From Verrucomicrobiales bacterium (GTDB lineage: Bacteria > Verrucomicrobiota > Verrucomicrobiia > Limisphaerales > UBA9464), in assembly GCA_016793645.1 (NCBI GenBank), contig JAEUHD010000279.1:1-46698 (forward strand): a stretch of 46,698 nucleotides of DNA. The letters run 5' to 3'. Below, one piece after another: positions 17,837 through 24,206 of the stretch. Position 1 is the stretch's first letter. Every line of letters starts with the position of its first letter. Position numbers and translations under genes: made by a program. The notes under the pieces are model-generated. The model worked only from the letters and a program-made list of their open reading frames with translations. It searched no databases and had not been told where the DNA came from.

Positions 17837-18304
17837 ATGTCAAAAATCGTCTCCATCCTGACGGCACCGGCGCCGTCCGCTCCAATGACGTCACGCACGG
17901 AGGTCCTTGCCGTTCCCGGCCGGGGACTCGAGGGCGACCGCTATTTTCTGGGACTGGGAACCTTTTCTCCCAACCCCCAGAAGCCCGATTACGAGATCAC
18001 ACTCATCGAAGCCGAGGAGGTGGAGTCGTTCACCCTCCGGACAGAACTTCCCTTCTCCGCGGAAGCGGCGCGTCGAAATCTGGTGACCTCCGGCGTCCGG
18101 CTCAACGGCCTCGCAGGTTCCGAGTTTTTTGTCGGCAACGTCCGACTGCGGGGAATCCGCCTGTGCGAACCGTGCGCTTACCTGGCCCGCATCTCACACT
18201 CCCAGGTCCTCCCGGAACTGGTTCATCGCGGCGGGTTGCGCGCGCAGATCCTGACCGAAGGCTGGATCCGAACCGGCGATGTCGTGGCCCGGATTTCCTC
18301 CTGA
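17837..18304 (+). CDS. MOSC domain protein
   Basis: A small stand-alone MOSC (molybdenum cofactor sulfurase C-terminal) domain of about 155 residues. MOSC proteins handle sulfur in Moco delivery or in detoxification of N-hydroxylated compounds (YiiM, YcbX). Visible family features are RGLEGDRYFLG near residue 35, ITLIEAEEVESF, the AEAARRNLVTSGVRLNGLAG block, and LCEPCAYLARI with the conserved cysteine of the active-site region, ending in GWIRTGDVV. The ATG at 17837 gives MSKIVSIL, normal for the family; a GTG at 17813 lies inside the leader hairpin. The upstream neighbour is a permease and gives no functional hint. The domain call is firm; substrate unknown. Confidence 0.88.
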   Translation: MSKIVSILTAPAPSAPMTSRTEVLAVPGRGLEGDRYFLGLGTFSPNPQKPDYEITLIEAEEVESFTLRTELPFSAEAARRNLVTSGVRLNGLAGSEFFVGNVRLRGIRLCEPCAYLARISHSQVLPELVHRGGLRAQILTEGWIRTGDVVARISS

Positions 18305-18325
18305 ACCTTCCGCCCCAAAGCGGGC

Positions 18326-19186
18326 TCAGACGTCGCAGATCGTGACGCCCTGCTGGAGGGACGCCAGGACGTCGGACCGCTTGGGAATGAACTCCTGCGC
18401 GACGTGACCCTGGAATCCGGTTTCCACAATGGCCTTCATGACGGCCGGATAGAAGATCTCCTGGGAGTCATCGATCTCATGGCGTCCGGGCACTCCACCC
18501 GTGTGGTAATGCGCGATGTACGGATGCGCCTTGCGGATCGTGGCGATGACATCGCCCTCCATGATCTGCATGTGGTAGATGTCGTAGAGGAGCTTGAACC
18601 GCTCGGATCCGACCGCGCGGCACAGGGCCACACCCCACGCGCTGTGATCGCACTGGTAGTCGGCGTGGTCCACCTTGCTGTTCAACAACTCCATCACGAG
18701 GGTGATGTTGTTCTTCTCCGCAATGGGCAGCAGCCGCTGGATGCCCGCAGCGCAGCTCTTGATCCCGACTTCGTCCGCCTGCCCATTCCGGTTCCCGGAA
18801 AAGCAGATGACGTTGCGGCACCCCAGCTTCGAAACCTCCGGAGCCGCCACCTCGAACCATTGGGCGATGGTGTCGTGATTCTCCGTGCGGTTGAGTCCCT
18901 TGGTGATTCCGCCCGGAATTCCGCTCACCATGGCACAGGTCAGCCCGTACTTCTGGACCGTCGGGATCTCCTTCACCTCGAGCAGCTCAATGGACGACAA
19001 CCCGTGGTCCTTGCCCCAGCGCGCGAGATCCTCCAGCGGCACCTTCGGGTAACACCATTTGCAGACGGAATGGTGGATGTGACCCTTGAGTCCGGATGCC
19101 GCGTCCGCGGCATCCAGACGGACGGCCAGGGAACCCAATGCAGCCGCGGTCGAACTGACCAGCGCGGAACGTCGTGAAAGCTTCAT
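18326..19186 (-). CDS. Tat-exported hydroxypyruvate-isomerase-like TIM-barrel protein
   Basis: About 286 residues from the ATG at 19186 (MKLSRRSALVSSTAAALGSL), a twin-arginine signal; an ATG at 19207 with GGGAGG three bases ahead is an alternative. After the signal comes a xylose-isomerase-like TIM barrel: HHSVCKWCYPKVPLEDLARW, ENHDTIAQWFEVAA, LVMELLNSKVDHADYQCD, LLYDIYHMQIMEGDVIATIR and a C-terminal GHVAQEFIPKRSD. This is the arrangement of hydroxypyruvate isomerase (Hyi) relatives, with metal ligands expected at the MELL glutamate, the YDIYH aspartate/histidine and the AQEF glutamate. Tat export of such proteins is common in Verrucomicrobia and Planctomycetes; the real substrate is probably a sugar and is not known. 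Confidence 0.85.
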   Translation of the reverse strand: MKLSRRSALVSSTAAALGSLAVRLDAADAASGLKGHIHHSVCKWCYPKVPLEDLARWGKDHGLSSIELLEVKEIPTVQKYGLTCAMVSGIPGGITKGLNRTENHDTIAQWFEVAAPEVSKLGCRNVICFSGNRNGQADEVGIKSCAAGIQRLLPIAEKNNITLVMELLNSKVDHADYQCDHSAWGVALCRAVGSERFKLLYDIYHMQIMEGDVIATIRKAHPYIAHYHTGGVPGRHEIDDSQEIFYPAVMKAIVETGFQGHVAQEFIPKRSDVLASLQQGVTICDV

Positions 19187-19297
19187 GGTGGACAGGAGAT
19201 TGCGCATCAACCTCCCGATCCCCCGCCCCCGTCGCAAGCCCAAACATTGCCGCAATTGCGGCGAATCGACGTCCGGGGAGGAAGAATCCCCATTCCC

Positions 19298-19313
19298 ACC
19301 GAAAAACTTTTCG
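19298..19313. repeat. Left flanking direct repeat of the insertion sequence
   Basis: ACCGAAAAACTTTTCG is exactly repeated at 20742-20757, directly outside both predicted ends of the element (a 17th matching T may belong to the left end). It is best read as a 16-bp target duplication. Confidence 0.8.
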
Positions 19314-19320
19314 TGTCGCG

Positions 19321-19383
19321 TTGCGAGCAAAGGCGAACAGTGTGCGATCAAACCCGGACAGGTGTGCGAGCAAAGGCGGACGG
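19321..19383 (+). repeat. Three tandem transposase-binding motifs, left IS end
   Basis: Three ~21-bp units lie head to tail: TTGCGAGCAAAGGCGAACAG (19321-19340), TGTGCGATCAAACCCGGACA (from 19341) and TGTGCGAGCAAAGGCGGACG (from 19363). The first and third recur inverted at the right end. Confidence 0.8.
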
Positions 19384-19384
19384 C

Positions 19385-19451
19385 TGCGGCCCTGAGGGTC
19401 TGGAGGAGGCCGGAGCGTAGCGGAGGCTGACGGAAGGCCCTCAGGGCCGCA
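19385..19451 (+). other. 14-bp perfect hairpin upstream of the transposase
   Basis: TGCGGCCCTGAGGG (19385-19398) pairs exactly with 19438-19451 across a 39-nt loop. It ends just before a G-rich Shine-Dalgarno-like run (about 19452-19461). It could shield the transposase from transcripts entering from outside, as in several IS families. Confidence 0.6.
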
Positions 19452-19471
19452 GGGGGGGAGGTTCGACTCAG

Positions 19472-19546
19472 GTGTCGGATCTGAGCATTCTGGATGCTGT
19501 GAAAAGCACTATCGTCAGCTATCTCATCGCCTTGGAACGCCGCTGA
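19472..19546 (+). other. Probable 5' segment of the transposase in another frame
   Basis: A GTG at 19472, 10 nt after GGAGG, opens a 24-codon frame (VSDLSILDAVK and so on) ending at TGA 19544-19546. A -1 shift at the A-tract 19502-19505 would join it to the transposase frame as DAVK-KHYRQLSHRLG, which reads as continuous protein. Confidence 0.5.
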
Positions 19547-19557
19547 TTCGCGAGGTC

Positions 19558-20688
19558 TTGGCCACCTTCCGCCGGGGTGAGATCTCAGCGAGCGCCGCCG
19601 CCGAAACGCTCGGACTGGGGCGCACGCGCTTCTACGAGGTCTACTCCGACTATCTCCGGGCTGCCGCCCGCCATCAGGAGGCTGGGTGGTCTCCGGGTTG
19701 TTCAGGTGGGGACCATTCCTCCGACTGGCCCAAGGGAGTCGAGGCACTCCTGCGCCATCTTCTTTCTTCAAAACCTCCGGCTCCATACCGGTTCGTAGCC
19801 TCGGAGGTGCTTCGTCGTCTCAGTTTCCAGATCGATCCCGCCACAGTACGCCGCTGGGCTCTGGCCAACCAGTTGGCCCATCCCCTGCCACCCCCGCGTC
19901 GATCGCCCGCGGCCTTGCGGCGCTGGCAGTGCCTCAAATTGGGTGCCTTGTGGCAATTGGACGCCACTCCCCACAGATGGTTTCCCGGCGACCGGAAGCT
20001 CTATCCGCTGCTCGATCTCTTGGACGACTGCACGCGCATTTGCACCGGGGCCAAAATCTACCACGGGGAGGATCTCTCAGCCTACCTCGACTTCCTCCCC
20101 GCAGCCTTCGCTGAGCACGGCCTCCCTCTGGAACTCTACGTCGATTGTCACAGCCTGTTTTTCCCACAGCGTCCAGATGCCCTGACCCAGTTGGGAGCGG
20201 CCCTCCAGTTCTACGGAATCTCCCTGCGTTATGCCCGCACCCCACAGGCCAAGGGGAAGATCGAACGCCAACACCTCTACTGGCAGGGACGCTTGCCTGC
20301 CATCTTTGCAGCCGAAGCAATCGCCTCTCCGGAAAAGGCTAATTCCCTCCTCAACGAGTTACGCCGCCACCGCAATGCCAGGGAGATCCACCGGGAAATC
20401 GGCCACACTCCCGATGCGGCCGCAGCCAAGGCTCGTCGTGAAAAACGCTGTGTCTTGAGGCCCATGCCAAAGTGCCCCTGGTGGCCCTATGTCTGGAGTG
20501 TCCGCTCTCAGATCCAGGTCGGACCCGATGGTCGTGTGCCAGCAGGCTCTCAAAGAATCCGGGTCGAACTCGCCCCAGGATCACGTCTCTACCACTGCCA
20601 ACACCCTGACGGATCCATCAGCTTCCTCGCCCACCCTCCAAAGGCTGGCGAACGCCCAGCCCTCATCCTCCACATCTCCAACCGCTAG
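19558..20688 (+). CDS. DDE (rve-type) transposase of the insertion sequence
   Basis: At least 376 residues in frame. The given start is a TTG, but the frame stays open further upstream (HYRQLSHRLGTPLIREV precedes it), so the native N-terminus probably begins at GTG 19472 in the next frame. An N-terminal helix-turn-helix (EISASAAAETLGLGRTRFYE) is followed by a retroviral-integrase-like core. The catalytic triad is probably the D of WQLDATPHRW, the D of LYVDCHSLF, and, 39 residues further on, the E of AKGKIERQ. The C-terminal beta-rich tail (VGPDGRVPAGSQRIRVEL) is also usual for such enzymes. The core is complete; activity depends on whether the N-terminal frameshift is real. Confidence 0.85.
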   Translation: MATFRRGEISASAAAETLGLGRTRFYEVYSDYLRAAARHQEAGWSPGCSGGDHSSDWPKGVEALLRHLLSSKPPAPYRFVASEVLRRLSFQIDPATVRRWALANQLAHPLPPPRRSPAALRRWQCLKLGALWQLDATPHRWFPGDRKLYPLLDLLDDCTRICTGAKIYHGEDLSAYLDFLPAAFAEHGLPLELYVDCHSLFFPQRPDALTQLGAALQFYGISLRYARTPQAKGKIERQHLYWQGRLPAIFAAEAIASPEKANSLLNELRRHRNAREIHREIGHTPDAAAAKARREKRCVLRPMPKCPWWPYVWSVRSQIQVGPDGRVPAGSQRIRVELAPGSRLYHCQHPDGSISFLAHPPKAGERPALILHISNR

Positions 20689-20690
20689 CC

Positions 20691-20726
20691 CCGTCCGCCT
20701 TTGCTCGCACACGCTTGTTCGCCTTT
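20691..20726 (-). repeat. Right-end transposase-binding motifs of the IS
   Basis: Read on the reverse strand, AAAGGCGAACA (20716-20726) and GTGTGCGAGCAAAGGCGGAC (from 20712 inward) match motifs at the left end 19321-19383. Confidence 0.75.
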
Positions 20727-20741
20727 GAAATCCTCACGACA

Positions 20742-20757
20742 ACCGAAAAACTTTTCG
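20742..20757. repeat. Right flanking direct repeat of the insertion sequence
   Basis: Exact second copy of the 16-bp sequence at 19298-19313; the next base also matches. It runs up to the putative -35 box of the tRNA-Val gene. Confidence 0.8.
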
Positions 20758-20786
20758 TTGGCACCCGGGCGCGGCTTGATTATCAC
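20758..20786 (+). promoter_or_regulatory. Predicted promoter of tRNA-Val
   Basis: TTGGCA (20758-20763) and TATCAC (20781-20786) are separated by exactly 17 bp, with the -10 box ending 13 nt before the tRNA. The insertion sequence stops just upstream and leaves it intact. Confidence 0.55.
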
Positions 20787-20799
20787 CTCCGTCCCTCGC

Positions 20800-20874
20800 G
20801 CGAGGTTAGCTCAGTGGTAGAGCACTTGCTTCACACGCAAGGGGTCGCAGGTTCGAACCCTGCACCTCGCACCA
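20800..20874 (+). tRNA. tRNA-Val (anticodon CAC), CCA encoded
   Basis: A full cloverleaf can be folded: acceptor stem GCGAGGT with ACCTCGC, D-arm GCTC-AGTGGTA-GAGC, anticodon arm CTTGC-TTCACAC-GCAAG with CAC, a 5-nt variable region, and T-arm GCAGG-TTCGAAC-CCTGC. Discriminator A and a genomically encoded CCA follow. It reads GTG codons. Confidence 0.96.
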
Positions 20875-20905
20875 TCCTTCAACTCCGTCGTCCCCCACCG
20901 TCCCG

Positions 20906-21724
20906 ATGATCCGCTCCGCCGTGACCGTCTGTCTCGTCCCGGAAGCCCGGAAGGGTCCGTTCGTGTTCCACACGTCCCTCGCCGAGGGCTGCGCCCGGGC
21001 GGCCGCGCTGGGCTTCGACGCCATTGAGTTGTTTCCCACCCACGCGGACGATCTGGACGGACTGGAACTCCGCGACCTGCTGCGCACCCACAAGCTTCAC
21101 CTCGCCGCCGTCGGCACCGGGGCGGGCTGGCTGCGGCGCAAGCTCGCCCTGACGGATCCGGATCCGCACGTCCGCATGTGCGCCCGCGATTTCGCCGGGG
21201 CCATCATTGATTTCGCGGGCGGCTTCGGCGTGCCCGCCATCATTGGTTCCATGCAGGGACGCGTCGCGGACGGCGTGGACCGCGAGCAGTCGCTCGAATG
21301 GCTCCGCCAGGAACTCGGCCAACTCGGCCCCCGGGCGCATGCCCTGGACGTCCCCCTGCTCTACGAACCGCTCAATCGGTACGAAACGAACCTCTTCAAC
21401 ACGATCGCCGATTCGCTCGACTTCCTGGGGACCCTCACCACCCGCAACGTGAAACTGCTGGTGGACCTGTTCCACGCCAACATCGAGGAACGGGATCTCG
21501 CCGCAGCGATCCGCCTCGCAGGGCCGGCCGTCGGACACGTCCACTTCGCCGACAGCAACCGGCAGGCGATCGGACTCGGCCACACCGACGTCGCTCCGGT
21601 GGTCCAGGCCCTGAGGGACATCGCCTACGACGGCTACGTCTCCGCCGAGGTGCTGCCCCTGCCGGATCCCGACACGGCCGCACGCCAGACGATCGAGAGT
21701 TTCCGCCGCTGGTTTCGCGGCTGA
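20906..21724 (+). CDS. Sugar phosphate isomerase/epimerase-like TIM-barrel protein
   Basis: 272 residues from the ATG at 20906, no signal peptide, so cytoplasmic. It has the xylose-isomerase-like TIM barrel of the D-tagatose/D-psicose 3-epimerase group. LLYEPLNRYETNLFNT carries the first catalytic/metal glutamate, LLVDLFHANIEERDL the aspartate and histidine, GHVHFADSNRQAIGLGH the next metal histidine and substrate region, and VSAEVLP the last glutamate. GSMQGRVADGVDREQSLEWL is also typical. It resembles the epimerase at 40292 in the same motifs, so the two are distant paralogues. Only 31 bp follow the tRNA-Val gene. It converges on glpK; the substrate is unknown. Confidence 0.85.
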   Translation: MIRSAVTVCLVPEARKGPFVFHTSLAEGCARAAALGFDAIELFPTHADDLDGLELRDLLRTHKLHLAAVGTGAGWLRRKLALTDPDPHVRMCARDFAGAIIDFAGGFGVPAIIGSMQGRVADGVDREQSLEWLRQELGQLGPRAHALDVPLLYEPLNRYETNLFNTIADSLDFLGTLTTRNVKLLVDLFHANIEERDLAAAIRLAGPAVGHVHFADSNRQAIGLGHTDVAPVVQALRDIAYDGYVSAEVLPLPDPDTAARQTIESFRRWFRG

Positions 21725-21764
21725 ATCCCGGACCTGCCAGCCCTCCTGTCGGACGGCGAACGGA

Positions 21765-23291
21765 TCACCGGCGTCTCCGGGCAGACCGCCCCCGCGCGGT
21801 TTCGGACGGGATCCAATTCTGGGAACGGCGGACCGCCTCGAACCAGCGCTCCCGCAATTCGGTGGCGCGGGACGCCGGCATGCGGGGCTCGAAGGTCCCC
21901 TCCACCTTCCACTGTGCCGCGATGGACTGGGGCGTCTTCCAAAAGCCCACCGCAAGTCCCGCGAGATACGCGGCACCGAGGGCGGTGGTTTCCGTGACCG
22001 CCGGACGCACCACCGGGACCCGGAGAATGTCCGCCTGAAACTGCATGAGGGGGGCACTGTTTGAGGCCCCGCCATCCACGCGCAGTTCCGGCACCGACCG
22101 TCCCGTGTCCGCCCGCATGGCATCGAGCAGATCAGCTACCTGGAAGGCGATGCCTTCCAAGGCGGCCCGGGCCAGGTGGGCCGCGGAGGTGTCGCGGGAG
22201 ATGCCGATGACCAATCCGCGGGCGTACGGATCCCAATGCGGTGCGCCCAGTCCCGCGAAGGCGGGGACGAGGAACACGCCCCCACTGTCCGGCACCGAAT
22301 CGGCGAGCAGGTTCACCTCCTGCGCGGATCGCACCAACTGGAGTCCGTCACGGAGCCACTGCAGCGCCGCGCCTCCGATGAACACACTGCCCTCCTGGGC
22401 GTACTCGAGGGTCCTGCCCATCTTCCAGGCCACGGTCGTCAACAGGCGGTTCTTCGAGGCCACCGGCTTCGTCCCGGTGTTCTGCAGCAAGAAGCATCCG
22501 GTCCCGTAGGTGTTCTTGGTCATGCCCGGACGCACACACATCTGCCCAAACAGGGCCGCCTGCTGATCGCCGGCAATGCCACTGACGGGAATGCCCCCGC
22601 TGCCGAGGGCATCGGTGACCTCGCCATACACCTCGCTGGAGGAACAGACCTCCGGAAGCATGGATTCCGGAACGCGAAACAGCTTCAACAACTCGCGATC
22701 CCACACGCCCGTGTGCAGGTTGAACAGCAGCGTCCGGGAGGCATTGGTCGCGTCGGTGATGTGCTTCTGTCCGCCGGTCAGCTTCCACACCAGCCACGAA
22801 TCCACGGTGCCGAAGGCCAGTTCCCCGGCCTCGGCCCTGCGGCGGGCGCCGGGAACATGGTCGAGGATCCAGGCGATCTTCGTGGCGGAGAAATAGGCAT
22901 CCAATATGAGCCCGGTGCGCCGCTGGATCTTCGGTGCCGCGCCGTCGGACCGGATCCGGTCGCAGGCCCCGGCCGTACGGCGGTCCTGCCAGACGATGGC
23001 GTTGGCGACCGGTTCCCCCGTGGCGCGATCCCACACGATGGTGGTTTCCCGCTGGTTCGTGATTCCGATTCCGGCGATATCCCTCGTACGCAACTTGGCC
23101 CGCCCAATGGCCTCAATGGCCACCCCCAGCGAGGAGTACCAGATCTCCTGCGGATCATGCTCCACCCATCCGGGCTGCGGATAAATCTGCCGGATCTCCT
23201 TCTGGGCGATGGAACGGATTTTTCCGGACCGGTCAAAGATGATGGCGCGCACGCTGGTCGTGCCGGCATCGAGCGAAAGGATGTAGGACAT
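21765..23291 (-). CDS. glpK: Glycerol kinase
   Basis: About 508 residues from the ATG at 23291 ([20 protein letters not shown]), the normal N-terminus of FGGY-family glycerol kinase, which phosphorylates glycerol to glycerol 3-phosphate with ATP. Visible features: the phosphate-1 motif [29 protein letters not shown] (glycerol-binding Arg-Glu), [60 protein letters not shown], and the C-terminal [13 protein letters not shown] and [10 protein letters not shown] signatures. All catalytic motifs look intact. It lies 31 bp downstream of glpF on the same strand, an evident operon. The frame is open upstream past the ATG into glpF, but that is antisense-type noise. Confidence 0.96.
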   Translation of the reverse strand: MSYILSLDAGTTSVRAIIFDRSGKIRSIAQKEIRQIYPQPGWVEHDPQEIWYSSLGVAIEAIGRAKLRTRDIAGIGITNQRETTIVWDRATGEPVANAIVWQDRRTAGACDRIRSDGAAPKIQRRTGLILDAYFSATKIAWILDHVPGARRRAEAGELAFGTVDSWLVWKLTGGQKHITDATNASRTLLFNLHTGVWDRELLKLFRVPESMLPEVCSSSEVYGEVTDALGSGGIPVSGIAGDQQAALFGQMCVRPGMTKNTYGTGCFLLQNTGTKPVASKNRLLTTVAWKMGRTLEYAQEGSVFIGGAALQWLRDGLQLVRSAQEVNLLADSVPDSGGVFLVPAFAGLGAPHWDPYARGLVIGISRDTSAAHLARAALEGIAFQVADLLDAMRADTGRSVPELRVDGGASNSAPLMQFQADILRVPVVRPAVTETTALGAAYLAGLAVGFWKTPQSIAAQWKVEGTFEPRMPASRATELRERWFEAVRRSQNWIPSETARGRSARRRR

Positions 23292-23322
23292 GGTTGGGGA
23301 AGGGGGAAAACGTCCGGCGTGA

Positions 23323-24051
23323 TCAGCCGGGGAAAAGCAGTCGATGGAGGAACGCTCCCGCGAGGCCGCCGAGAATTGGGCCCACGACGGGAATCCACGC
23401 GTAGCCCCAGTCTTCCCCCCCCTTGCCGGCGATGGGCAACACGGCATGCGCAAGGCGGGGTCCGAGATCCCGCGCCGGATTGATGGCGTATCCGGTGGGT
23501 CCGCCGAGGGAAAGTCCGATGGAGAACACCAGCAACCCGACCAGCAGCGGTCCAAACCCGGTCGCCCATCCGGAGTCGGTCAGGTTGCTCGCCGAAGGGA
23601 TTGCCAGCGCACCAAAAACGAGCACGGCGGTTCCGATGGCTTCGCAAACCAGATTGGAGGCGTCATGCCGGATTCCCGGTGCGGTGCAAAAGACGCCCAG
23701 CTTGGACGCCCGGTCCTCGGTGGCCGCCCAGTGCGGCAGGTACGCCAGCCACACCAGAACCGCTCCCACGAACGCGCCTGCGAACTGCGCAGCCACGTAC
23801 CCCGCCACCTTGGACCCGGCGAACTTTCCGGTGGCGGCGAGGGCGAGTGTCAGGGCCGGATTCAGGTGCGCCCCGCTGATGGTGCCCACGGTGTACACCG
23901 CGAGCGCCACCGCCAATCCCCACCCCGTGGTGATGACAATCCAGCCCGAGTTGAATCCCTTGGAGCGGGCCAGGACGACGTTCGCCACCACGCCGTCGCC
24001 CAGAAGGACCAACAGTGCGGTTCCGATAAATTCAGCGAGGTAGGGGGACAT
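23323..24051 (-). CDS. glpF: Glycerol uptake facilitator (MIP/aquaporin family)
   Basis: 242 residues with six predicted membrane helices and two half-helices. The NPA motifs are HLNPALT (NPA at 64-66) and [10 protein letters not shown] (191-193). The aspartate directly after NPAR is the signature of glycerol-conducting aquaglyceroporins as opposed to water-selective aquaporins. Between TM3 and TM4 a loop ([20 protein letters not shown]) matches GlpF-like proteins. It sits upstream of glpK in the same direction, so the pair imports glycerol and traps it as glycerol 3-phosphate. No glycerol 3-phosphate dehydrogenase is in the window. A heptamer repeat lies immediately upstream of the start. 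Confidence 0.95.
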   Translation of the reverse strand: MSPYLAEFIGTALLVLLGDGVVANVVLARSKGFNSGWIVITTGWGLAVALAVYTVGTISGAHLNPALTLALAATGKFAGSKVAGYVAAQFAGAFVGAVLVWLAYLPHWAATEDRASKLGVFCTAPGIRHDASNLVCEAIGTAVLVFGALAIPSASNLTDSGWATGFGPLLVGLLVFSIGLSLGGPTGYAINPARDLGPRLAHAVLPIAGKGGEDWGYAWIPVVGPILGGLAGAFLHRLLFPG

Positions 24052-24066
24052 GGGAAGGAGTTGTTC

Positions 24067-24201
24067 GTTACTGATTACTGAAAACTGATCACTGAAAACT
24101 GATTACTGACTACTGGTCACTGGTCACTGGTCACTGGTCACTGGTCACTGGTCATTGGTCACTGGTCACTGGTCACTGGTCCGTTGTCCGTTGTCCGTTG
24201 A
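24067..24201. repeat. Degenerate heptamer tandem repeat (STRR-like), second tract
   Basis: The tract is a run of 7-bp units in register: ACTGATT, ACTGAAA, ACTGATC and relatives, then about ten ACTGGTC (one ATTGGTC), then CCGTTGT units. It occupies nearly all the space between glpF and the porin gene, so any glpF promoter must lie within it or transcription comes from the porin gene. Confidence 0.9.
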
Positions 24202-24206
24202 GAACT

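Larger units (their letters stand above)
19314..20741 (+). mobile_element. Insertion sequence, IS1202-like (ISTde1-type), 1428 bp
   Basis: The element is bounded by a 16-bp direct repeat and carries one DDE transposase. Both ends begin TGTCG when read inward and share AAAGGCGAACA about 16 bp in, then a GTGTGCGAGCAAAGGCGGACGG block, so the terminal inverted repeats are interrupted and built from iterated transposase-binding motifs. A single transposase gene, TGT ends and a long duplication recall the IS1202 family, whose ISTde1-type members are known for 15-17-bp duplications; this family assignment is my inference. IS21 and IS481 also have TGT ends, but IS21 would need an istB gene, which is absent. 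Confidence 0.85.

Noticed and set aside
19298..20757. 16-bp direct repeats near a tRNA as att sites of an integrative element
   Set aside because: The repeat is not part of the tRNA gene, and the element carries a DDE transposase and no tyrosine or serine integrase; an IS duplication explains it better.
20715..20909. A short open frame covering the tRNA-Val
   Set aside because: It is explained by the tRNA and its promoter; a 64-residue frame here has no protein-like features.
24067..24201. Regular repeats that look at first like a CRISPR array
   Set aside because: The period is 7 bp with no spacers, and no cas genes are in the window.
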